Shown: positions 1 to 10,854 of the stretch, piece by piece
Numbering within the stretch: the stretch's first letter is position 1
Layout: every line of letters starts with the position of its first letter
Source: Seriola aureovittata
Taxonomy: Eukaryota; Chordata; Actinopteri; Carangiformes; Carangidae
DNA length: 64,000 nt
Direction: 5' to 3'
Assembly: GCF_021018895.1 (NCBI RefSeq)
Contig: NC_079376.1
Coordinates: 11,833,001-11,897,000 of the forward strand
Program-made: the position numbers and the translations under genes
Notes under the pieces: model-generated
Database searches by the model: none
What the model saw: the letters and a program-made list of their open reading frames with translations, nothing else
What the model was told of the DNA's origin: nothing

Positions 1-27
1 TCCCCAGACAACGTGGCGAGACAGCAG
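1..27 (+). other. possible 3' end of an exon truncated by the window edge
   Basis: The first 27 bases end in CAG followed by GTGAGT, a full consensus splice donor on the plus strand. This could be a non-coding first exon of the NCMAP-like gene, whose first coding exon begins with a splice acceptor at 7641-7642, or an exon of another upstream gene. Too little sequence is present to decide, and a chance donor match is also possible. Confidence 0.3.
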
Positions 28-3000
28 GTGAGTCTCAGGTGAAAGGGAATAGCTCACATTCCAAAGAGCTCTTGGATTAATAAATTAGCTGTTGCTGTTG
101 AACCAGTGGAACGACACAGATTTACAGCTGAATGAGGAAGATCCAATTTCAGTTCCCGTCTTTATCTGCCTGTGTATCTCTTATTGATAAGTGATTGTGT
201 GATGGAATGGCTGCATTTATCATCTCATCAGTTGCCACTACGTTGTAGGAAAATGTGACTGCTGTTTGTACAGCACTGCTGCGCTAATTAAAAGCTCAAC
301 AGTGTCAGTTTGCATGTAATGCAAGGGGAATGATGGTGATGTGTTTGACTTTGTAATAACAATGATTTGCAGTTTTCTGACCAGGGGGAAATGTCTGTTT
401 AGTTCTAAGAATAGATTCGGTCACCTTTTTCCAGTTCCTCTAGTGTGTGTCCCCCCCCCCCCTCCCTCACTCATTTAGTCAGCCTACAGTCATTCTTGTA
501 AAGGTTTCTGACTATGTTTACATGCCACCTACACCTATACTGCTCAAGCAAAAATTAGGCTAAAATTAGAATTGGGTCGGTGAGATTGAGGATAGTTTAT
601 ACAGTATGTTAGTTAAAGTAATATGCTTTTATTATTTTATCATCTAGTTATTGGCATAAGTGTTTTTGTTTATAGTTTTGACACAAGAGATGGAACGTAA
701 AAAAGAGAAGTTTAAACTCCCAAAGTACAAAACTATATATATAGAAAAAAAAGGTATACTAGTGTGCATAATTGTAATAAACAAGCTATTCCCTCAATCC
801 AGGTTTCACAATATGATCAGCTCATTTAAAAGATCAAATTCTTCCTTTTAAGAGTTTATTAAGCCACAAGACTCAGTCATCACCCCCACCCACCCCTGTC
901 TGGGAAGTTCCAATGAAGTGGCCTTTTTTCCCATGTAAAAGAAAATATTAATCTTGTGGCTGGCTCAGTAGATGATAAGCATGTAGTTTCTACTGTTATC
1001 ATTTTTAACTCTGATAAGGATTGTTTGAAAATATGCAAGTCTCAGAAAGCATACTGAGCTGTGCATACCTTAGATTAAAAAAAAGAAATACTATACTCAT
1101 ACCAAATGATGAAGTATTTCAGGATGATAAACTATTTAGACACTGTGGGACACACTGGAGCACACTGAAGTGGTCATTTTAGATAATGTAATACAGTTAG
1201 AAGGACAACTCCAAAGGAAACTCACCTCTACTACATGACTTTATTTAGACTTACATCATGGTAGTATTAGTCATTTAATTTGCTATACAGTAAAGCTATC
1301 GGTTATGTTACTGGATTATAAAACTCACGAGGAAACAGAATATCCTGACTGGACAATCAAAATTTCATCCCAGCCAATTTGAGCAGATTTCTCAGTTTCC
1401 ATCGGGCTCATGAATAGATAAATAAATGACTCACATCTTTCTTCTTATTACAGTAAATAAAATCCATCACTGCATGTCACTATTTGATGCTTTAACATTC
1501 CCTCTTACAGTAGCTGTTTTCAGCATTCAGTCTCATCCATATCATCACGTTCGTGATAAACTGCAAATATCAGCGGTCAGATCAGTCTTTTGTATCAAAA
1601 CAGACGCTCATCAATCTGCTTCAAACTCGGCCACTTCAGACAATGACTGGATAAGTCCAAGCCCTTTTTAAAAAAAGCACTGGCATGTTTGCACCATCTC
1701 ACCGAAGCACATTTATTTTCATTGCCTTTCTTTCAATATCCACTTGTCATGCTTTTCATAACCACAGGAGAAATACATTGTAAGCTAAGACTGTGCTGTT
1801 GTGCAAACCTGCTGAAGCTACTTTATCCTCAACGATGAAGAGGCTTTCTTTGGTCCTATTTCATTTTAAAAATCATACTTTGAGTTTGGTATTTGGTCGG
1901 TCCACACTTTTGTGATTTAGAGAGATATTTCAGGGACAATGCAGCCTGTACTTTCAGTACTACCTATTAAGACTTAATAGTACTTATGCTTTGATTTGCA
2001 GCTGCCAGAACTAACAATTATGATATATTACCTCTGTACTGCACACATTCTTTTTAATTAGCCAGTTTTCAAATATCTGATGTCACTTCATCATTTACAT
2101 CAACAACAGGCCGTTCTACACTGTGCCATATACTCTTAAGTGCTGCTGCAAATCTCTTGGTGACTGAGTGAGGTCGATAAAAGTCATAGTTTAATCCCTC
2201 TTAAATGTGACATCTGGAAAACAAGTGGTGTGGGGAGTTTACATCTGACGTGATACAGATGACCTCTCTGCTTTGACTTCCCCCTGCAGGCCTGCTCTTC
2301 CAGGCGAAGCTGAACTAATAGCTCCACCTGTCTTATTATTACCCTGCTTCATATTGACTGCTCAAATATTGACCCTGACCGTCGTTTGATGAAGGTCATG
2401 CTCTTAATGTGTTTATGAATGTGTGTGCGCAGGAGACTGTGTTGTTCTTACTGTGTGGTTGAAAACGCACAGAGGGGAAATAGCTGAGCCGGTTACCAAC
2501 TTCTGGTCTGGTTTTTCCTCACATTAAAAGAGAGGAAACTAAATTGTTCCTGTTCTGTGTTGAGAGACAACTCTCTGAACAGACCAATAAATGATTTGTT
2601 TACTGAGGGTGGGAAAAAGGATATTGAATCTGCAGTGTAGTTGAAGAGCTGTAATTTGTAGAACAACAAACAAACTATTATTACACTGAAGAGGAAACTG
2701 ATGTCAGAGCAAAAAGTATAGCCTCCAAAATGTAAAGCTGAATTAAAAAAAAAATTCCATTCAAATTATAAATAACCCATCAGTTCCAATAAAGTGTATC
2801 CTCTTTAACTGTGACATGAATGCACAAAAGGGAAATGAAATTGGACAGTGAGGTCAATGCAAACTCCTGCACAACATGCTTTCATGCTCACATTATACGT
2901 AACATGAGCTCAAATGAATGAGTTCATATATAAAGTCATATTTAACACACTAATCTGAGACGTGATATTAGGGAATCGAAGTGCTGATTGATAAAAATCC

Positions 3001-6000
3001 TTGCAGCTAAACACATATAAAGTCTATAATATAATAATAAGTGTACATTGATGTAACCAACGAATTGTCAATATATTTGACTTTGTGATCAGCACTGTTA
3101 CATTACAATAAGAATATCCTGGGTTTTTATGCAGAGTTTCATGATAATGTTGGTCTCTACGAGTTCTTTCTCACATTTTGAATTTATTACCTGCGATTGT
3201 TCTAGACCAAGTTATTGGGCTTTACTGACAGTCACATTTGAATTTCACTAATGAATTTCCCTTCCCGCATTGTGACAATAGAGAACGTGACTCAACAGTT
3301 TTCTGTAGGTGACTAACCAAAGGTTAATACTGTATTTTGTTAGTATGCAACCTGGTAGAGTGACATTACGCAACACTAGACATTTTTACACTGCCAGTCC
3401 GTCCGTGTAGACATCAAACCTCATTTTCATCTCAGACCGTCATCAGAGTTTCTAAAAGGAACGTCTTTCAAGCAGGTCTTCATTTATTTATTTTCATGCG
3501 TAACACTTTTACATTACTCATGAAGTCATGAACTGGCTGTCGGATGCTGATTAGTACATGGGTTGGTTATGTATTGGAGAATGAGGTGTGTTTACTGTAG
3601 GTGTTTCCTCAGGTGAGGGCTCTCCCGATCCTTACATGACCTTGCCCACACCAAACCTACACCTAAACCTACCCTGTAGTTAGTCTAATGAACTTACATA
3701 CTTCGTTAAACACACCCTGTTCTGTGGGAGACGTCACACCCACCCATCACTGATGAAACGCCAGCATTTTTCAGGGTCATGCATCACATACCATCAAGAA
3801 GACTGTGATTTCCTAAGCAGAAGGTTACGTCAAAGAATCAATTAGATATTTATTTCACCGTGTTGTCTCAGTTAAAACAACTGTGTGCTCCTGCAGCAGT
3901 TTGATATTGACAGCCATGAAGGATTTAATAACCTAGTTTTACTAGAACATGTGTGGGCTGTGAAAACAAATCTCCCTCCTGGGACAGTAAAGAACATCTA
4001 TCTGTCTTTTGCTCTCTGCAATCATGCCCTCACCTCTTTTTGACAAAAGCTGGTACAAATAACTCCTGGCAGAATTGTGTTGTGCTGGCCAAGACAGTTT
4101 CTGTTTGGAGATGGCAGTGATGTCCTCTGCAGAGGCAGCAGTGCTGCTATGACTACGAAGCGCAAATAACCTGAACTGAATAGCTAGATTTAAACTCATA
4201 CTCAGTTTGTTGGATCTCAAAGTTTAGTTTACAGCTGACTTCAGATGATGTATTTGAAGTAGCTTGTGCTTTCATCCGTCTATATGTCGCTAAAGGTTTG
4301 GCAGAAATATGTTTGAAGTATTAGCCAAAAACTTTCTTGTAGGAACAAGGAAATATTCTAACATTATCATATATATACTTTTTTGTTATAACAGTTTATT
4401 AATCAGCAAATTAACCGCATGCGACGTGGTCCTGCATTGTGCCAGTTGTACTGGTATTTACTTCCATAACTACTGTATTTTAAATTTAAAAAAAAAACTT
4501 TAACTGTATAAAAAGTCAGTTTTCTCCCTGAAGTAAAACATCATAAATGAACCTTTTCTAAACTGTCCCTTCAGCATGAAACTTGCTATGTACAGGTATA
4601 CTGTCCACTAGAATTATGACACTGTGAACAATATATATCTTGTGCACTTTAAAGTATCAACACAGACGTACAAAGTCCATCTTGTATTTACATAATTGAA
4701 TCAGGTCTCTTTCATGTGGTAAATTAACTTTATATATTTATATTTACCATACATTTAAAAAAGTGATGGTGCCTACTATACTAATTGTTCTGTAAATAGC
4801 GGTACAAATAAATACACATCACTTTAAGGCCATATTGTTCATATTGTGCCCTTTTAGCATAGCCTTGCCAACGTCATCAGCATACTGTATTCTCCACCAT
4901 GTTACCAAAACGGTGGTGTTACCAACCATATACAGCATATGATCAGTTAGCCACTTATCAGCAGCTGTCACCTCTGCAAATAGCAAACATGATGTATGTC
5001 ATTACTAATCTCTACGCTAAATAGTATGTCAACACTAGGAGAGTTGGTTGTGCAATATTTGCTGTGGAGCAGGAAGCGGGATAAGACGTACAGTACACAA
5101 GAGTATCGAGTAATGGCTGTAATTAAAACTCTTTTCATCACATCTTAGTGAGAAAATGTCATAATCCCAGTTTGAGGCATATTTTCTATGATGACACTGT
5201 TGTGCTCTCTGTCTCGTGATGGGCGTCACACGTATTGGGTCGTAAATGGTCCTTTCACAGTGCTTCTAGCATATGCGCAGCCAGTAGGTTAAATTTACAT
5301 TTTTCCGCTCCATTAATGGTTAAGGCTGCGTACACAAGCTACTGTTTTTGTCTGCACATTACATGCTGAAACTCTATATCCAGATAATCTTTCAAACAAG
5401 GAGCCTAGAGGAGAAATATAATCTTATAACCCGTGTGAACTGAATTGGTTGAAAGTATTTTTAAAAGAACGCACGTTTTTAGAACATGTCAGTATGGTAA
5501 ATATAGCTGGTTAGCTTAGCTTAACAGAAAGACTGGAAATGGGGAACTGTATGCACTGAAGCTCACCAGTTAACACATTTTATTGCCCCTGTCGTTCCTG
5601 CCCCAGGCCTAGAAATAGTCAAACACATAACCCCAACCCAGTGTAAAATGTCATTTTTATTCTTTGGTTTTTGCACGGATTGAACAAATGAGATACAACC
5701 TGTTGCTTAATGAGCTTTAGGGGCCAGGCCAGCTGTTTCCAGCCTTTATGCTACGCCAACCAGCTGCTGGCCCCAGCTTCATTTAACATACAGACGTGCT
5801 ACTGTAAGTGTGTGTGACAGAGAGAAGACAAAGTGTATCTTCCAGCATTTTCATTTATTTTAAGAGGCTTTTTGTAAGAACACCAGCTACATACATGAAA
5901 TGTAACACTGAAGTTTGTAATATATTATTCTGCATGGTGTTTTATGTGTGAACTCATTTACTCTGTGTCTGTTTTTTTTTTTTTTTTGTCTGTCAGCAAC

Positions 6001-7640
6001 CTCTCATTAAGTCAACCGGTGGTTTATATCACTCATGCTGTTTAGCGGTAACTTCACACATTGTGATGCTACAGACCTGAGGGTTTTGCGTACTTTATTG
6101 TGAATTTGAATGTAATCAATGGAGCAGTCAATCTAACTTAGAGAAGAAAGACAGTGAGGGATGGGTTTTGTGTGTGTGTGTGGCTGCTCTTCCGTGTGCC
6201 AGGGTTTTCAGCTTTTTATAGCCAATGCAAATTTTGTCCGCTTGAAGCACCTGCTCTGATTGTGCTGCTGTGCTTCATTCCCAGCAGACTCGACGCAACG
6301 TCACTCCAACTCATGTCATTATTGTGACAATGTTTCGGTGCAAAGTCTCTGTCTTCTTCCATCTCCTCTAAAAGGTTTTGTTACCAAATGAAACGTCCAT
6401 CACAATTGCAAAGCCGGTCATTTCTCTGATAGTATAGTGGAATAATGACATGTTTACACACTGCGCCGTTGGGATTAGTAACTGAATCTGTTGAAGGGGA
6501 AGAAGCACAAAAAGATAAGTGACCACTTATTTCACAAGTCAATAAGAATTGCAAAACTGCACACAGAATGATGATTGTAGTGCAGGAGAAGTGGAAACTG
6601 AAGTGTCAGAGACATTTCTAAGCAAAGGCTCAGTGGAAATTACTACTATAAATCTAAATGTAATCATAATTGATTGATGTTTTTATGGATCTTAACAACA
6701 AAGTGAGTTTAGAGTTTCCAGAGCATGCAAATTATGTTTTAATTAATTTTTCACATTTATTTGCCTTGTCTGGTTTTAATTCTTTTTGTAAATCACTTTC
6801 TAACCTTGTTAAGAAAAGGGCTGCATAAATTAAGTTTATCATTATAAAGTAATATTATCCAGATTCAGGGGAAATATTAGTTATGGGGACAGCCCTGACT
6901 TACAGCTCTGACCAGATTGTTTCCTGAACAGTATCAGTGATCCTCCCTAAATAAGGATCTCAGCGTGACACATAACAATTGCATTAGATTAGATGTAGAT
7001 CAAGATTACAACTTCTGAGAATATGCATTGTACATGATGGATGATTATATAAGTCATGATCAAAAGAATGCAAATCACATCGATACAGCGTTTTATTAGG
7101 TAGTGCATGGCACGACTAAAGTTCCATTATAGGCGTGAATTCAATAGAATGATAGAATCGTAGATCATTCTCTAGGTGGGTGTGCCACCTTTCTTCACCT
7201 GCGGTTTTTCTTTTCCAAAAACAAAACTAAGAGACGCAGAAAAAGATGTTTGTGATGGGCTCATACACGTTACACTGTTGAGAGGAAAATCTTTAGTGGA
7301 TGTTATAATTAATGGTGTTAAAAAAAAGGTTAAATAGTTTCCTAAAACAGCTGAGCACTGTAGGAGTACAAAGTGCATTGTAATGAGTGATTTAACCATT
7401 AACAATTGCTTTGATTGTTAATAAATGTACAGGCCAATATGTACTTTATACATAATGTTCTGCTGAGGATCCGCCTTCCTGTGGTTCCTATAAAATATTC
7501 ATTCACTCTTGCCACTCCCTCCACTGCGCCACCTATCTGCTGCTTGCACTCAGAGCTGTGTTGCTGGTGTTGTTGTGATATTTTTGTCTTCCAGTCACGT
7601 ATTCTTTCCTCATTCCTAGTTTTGTTTCCTTGTCTTGTGC
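28..7640. other. long non-coding stretch (probable intron or intergenic)
   Basis: No open reading frame here shows domain content or a splice context that I can defend. The sequence is AT-rich with short homopolymers, including C-rich at about 450-462 and T-rich at about 5971-5987. The region from about 5500 to 5790 is repeat-derived (separate entry). Around 6745-6840 there is a stretch ending in a ...GGGCTGCATAAATTAAG... motif like the 3' tails of fish SINE/LINE repeats, but it is too degraded to assign. If the exon at 1-27 belongs to the NCMAP-like gene, this whole stretch is its first intron. Confidence 0.5.
5500..5790. repeat. fold-back dispersed repeat (teleost type)
   Basis: The left part (about 5508-5545) reads GCTGGTTAGCTTAGCTTAAC followed by AGACTGGAAATGGGG. 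The right part (about 5731-5775) carries the inverse: a TTTCCAGCCTTTATGCTACG stretch followed by CCAACCAGCTGCTGG. The two arms are imperfect reverse complements, so the segment could fold back, or it is two copies in opposite orientation. The phrase TTTCCAGTCTTTATGCTAAGCTAAGCTAACC is a familiar dispersed repeat of percomorph fish (recognised from memory). A related single-orientation copy lies at about 62129-62330. Confidence 0.6.
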
Positions 7641-7655
7641 AGGTTATTGCTGAAG

Positions 7656-9554
7656 ATGCAAGCTTCAACTGTCTCACCTGTGACCAACACTACAGTACCT
7701 TCAAATACAGCCACTGTCACAAAGTCCAAAGAGCAAATACTCATCCAAAGTAAGGACACCTCTCGTGTGTGTGGGCGCCCGTTCACACATTGTTTTCATG
7801 TTTGTGTTTTGTTCTCCTTGTCCTCTGAAGTTGCATATTGATAAGGCACACCCATGTGAATGAGGTTTTTGTTGTGCATACCATCAGATCTCAAAGAGTG
7901 TCCTCACTGGAGGAGATTCAGATCAAAAATATGATATGATAAGCCAAGCCTCATATATAACAACCTATTACATCATACAGTCTAATCTGGATGGTTTGTG
8001 CAGGAGTGGCAGCAATGTATTTAATAGGAAATATTTGCCTTGTTCTGTTTGCCTGTGAGTGAAGCCGTTGCTAAGCTACTACACACTACTTCTGGAGGAT
8101 ACGCAAAATAAGTTGCACCATGACAGTAAAAGCACGAGTAAAAAAACAAGCTTTCAATTAGCTGATCGCTGATTCCTCCTCTCTCTGTGTCTCTCTGTGT
8201 CTCTCTGTGTCTCTCAGGTTCTGGGGCTATGATCGCTGTCATTGTCATAGGTATCATCATCATTCTCACCATTCTACTGCTCATCCTGAAGACGTACAAC
8301 AGGTAGGGTCACATTCCTGTTTGGCGGGACAATTCCTGTATTCTGAATGTCACGAGCGGCGCAACAATAATCATGCTATTTTTATCCACCATTAGGAAGA
8401 CTAGACAGCTGCTGCTGCTTTCTATCTTTTTATTAAGCTCAGTCTGGGAAATGTCATAGAAAATAATCACTTTCATACTTACCCTGTCACAGTCACTCCC
8501 AAAGATTTTGGTTTGTGACCGTGTGACACAGTGTCAACCCCTTTTACAGATCAACAGGGGTCTGTGTTGCTGTTTTTTTTTTTGTTTTTTTTCCCCAAAA
8601 CCCAGGAAAGGTCAAACAAAGTCTGAATGGTAGAAGTAGTTCAATATTATATTTCAGTAAAAGTAGCAATATTCACTGAGGAATATTCCTTAGCAGACAT
8701 GATGGAATTGAACTTTTATTAAAATAAAAGTCCAGTGGTACTGTCAGCAAAATGTACTTAAAATATATTTTGTTTGTAGAAAAACCCCAATCAGTTTATT
8801 ATTATATCCCTGAATTATCATTTTTGAGACACAATTGTATAAGATGCATTTTATTTTGTAGCTGGTCATGATTCAAAAAGCGACAATAACTTTGGATAAA
8901 CTGCTAACAAATCAGACAGACTGAACGCGTTATGTAGACTTTGCTTAATTTTAGAGAAAGAGAAGCCAAAAGTATATTGATACAACGCAGGTTCTTTTAT
9001 TCACAGATTTGTTTTCCCATTGATTTTTTCCTCAATTTACTTTTTTTCCTTCTTTTTTGTCATTTTTGGATGACTGATGTGTTAAGGATTTTATCTTTGT
9101 AATTTACAACTGAAGTAATAGGCCTACGAGCAAAACTAGATTAGAAATCTGCAATAAATTAAAATAACTGTTGAGTGCAGAAACAATTACTGAGCATTGC
9201 ATGCCAATTTGCTACATAATGGCTTACTAGTATGTGAGTAATGTGTTTTAACATCAGAGTCTCATTGTTGCCAGGCGGACACATGCGTCCAGAGTCCTGG
9301 GAGCCAGCGGCGGCTCCAAACCTCGTCCGAAGATGTCGCAATCCACTGGTCAGAGCAGCATGCCGCTGAGCACCATGGGAGTCAACTCTGTGTCAGGCAG
9401 CATCGGCAATTCAAACCCAGCCACAGAGAATGGCTTCCAACTGCCCAGAGTGGAGCTGAGCAGCGTGGAGGGAAACCACATAGAGCAGTTCAGCACCACC
9501 AGCGGCTCTACTGTGGTCACCATACATGACACTCCATCATTAGGAAACACATAG
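7656..9554 (+). CDS. ncmap: NCMAP-like single-pass membrane protein (noncompact myelin-associated protein family)
   Basis: Three coding exons: 7656-7749 (exon begins 7643), 8218-8302 and 9275-9554. The phases join exactly to give 152 aa. The short N-terminus (residues 1-31) is rich in Thr, Ser and Val with an NTT sequon. It is followed by SSGAMIAVIVIGIIIILTIL at residues 32-51, a helix that continues to about residue 55, and then the basic stop KTYNRR. Human NCMAP has the matching SSGA start, a Val/Ile-rich helix and LLKMYNRK (from memory), which is my reason for the name. The cytoplasmic tail (about 92 aa) is Ser/Thr-rich and longer than the mammalian tail. In mammals the protein lies in non-compact myelin of Schwann cells. 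The ATG at 7656 is the first in frame after the acceptor. An alternative is another small type III membrane protein. Confidence 0.78.
8181..8217 (+). repeat. three-copy 10-bp repeat forming a splice-acceptor pyrimidine tract
   Basis: CTCTCTGTGT is repeated three times and runs directly into CTCTCAG, the acceptor of exon 2 of the NCMAP-like gene. The repeat itself supplies most of the pyrimidine tract. Confidence 0.8.
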
Positions 9555-10400
9555 CAATATAGCAGGCTAGCCTCACAACAGGCATTGACTGACGTGTTGT
9601 CGTCATCCGTGAACACATACTGTGTGTTGACTGAATCCTGTGGAAACTCAATCTGTGACATCAGTGCTGTCACTGTAAATCTCCACCAACTGAGCCACTG
9701 CTGGTGACTACATGGATACGTACAAACGTACAAAAATATACAACATGAACAAAATGGTACCAGAAAGAGACACAGTGGATTGCATGAAGGATGTTGCATG
9801 ACAGAAAACTGAGACTTTTTTGTGAAGTGTTGCTTTTAGGCTACAGTCAGTGTTCAGGGTATAGATGCCTTAAGTTTCTTACTGTTTGTACTAATACAAT
9901 GAAGAAAATATGTAGTAAAGACTGTAATGGCTTGACAATGTTGGTCTTAAGTGTGTACATTTCTGTATTAAGGAGAACCACATAGGTTCAGGAGTAAATG
10001 TAGAATTACAGTACAAGACAAAGAAAATATGATAGAGGGTAACTCGGCGTGTAATGGCACCAGTATAATTGAGGAAATATGTTGATATTTTGATCAGCAA
10101 CTAAATCTGGTTCACCTTGCATCATACTGTCTTTGTCTTCTGCCCACAGATTCTGTCAGATTAGTTTTTGTTTAAGAAATCTATAAAATGCCAATGTGTT
10201 TTTTTTTACAATGTAGAATGAATAAACCACAAAGAGATTTTGTTAAACATCTGGGTGTATGTCTAACACATTGACATGAATCCTTTTTAATTTGATGCCA
10301 AAGGATTTTGCACTTTATTTTCATTGCTCCCTGTATTTGTATTGTTTGTGGTTCTTTGTGAAATTAAAAGAAATGAAAATAAAATGTAATATTTGTTATT
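9555..10400 (+). other. 3' untranslated region of the NCMAP-like gene with polyadenylation signal
   Basis: After the TAG at 9552-9554 there is about 830 bp of open sequence without an acceptor-flanked coding exon. It ends at a canonical AATAAA (10378-10383), which sits just after an ATTAAA-type signal (about 10362-10367). The next gene, TMEM234, starts about 470 bp further on. Confidence 0.65.
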
Positions 10401-10854
10401 GTGGCTGACCTGTTTTCAATCTGTACTTTTTGTTGGAGAGAGCACGATTTAAAACTGGGAATGGAGTCTAAAATTATGCTGTAAAAGCTTCAAAGGCCAT
10501 GAGAAAGAAAAGAAAAGAAGGTATTGGGAAAAGAGTAGAAAAATGGTATTTTGAATAAGTTACTGCTCCCTCAGCTGGTATCTTTCCGTCCTACAACTTT
10601 GAAAAACGACAAGGCTACATTCAAGATGACTCGAAATGTTGCAAAATCTTGTGTTTCATAAGAACACTGTCGTTATAAAACCCTTCGGGTATTTGGTATT
10701 CGTTTAATTTACTATAAATACAGGAGTAGTTAGTTAGTTAATGAATAAATACATTTAAAGCTCCGGTATACGTTATGTTAACGTTGAAAAAATGTTTACT
10801 AACAACTGAAGAATAGTCATTGAATGCGACTCCACAGTGGCGATTTACCTTACG

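Noticed and set aside
9350..9799. 149-aa minus-strand open frame opposite the NCMAP last exon
   Set aside because: It is the antisense shadow of the real coding exon and its 3' untranslated region.
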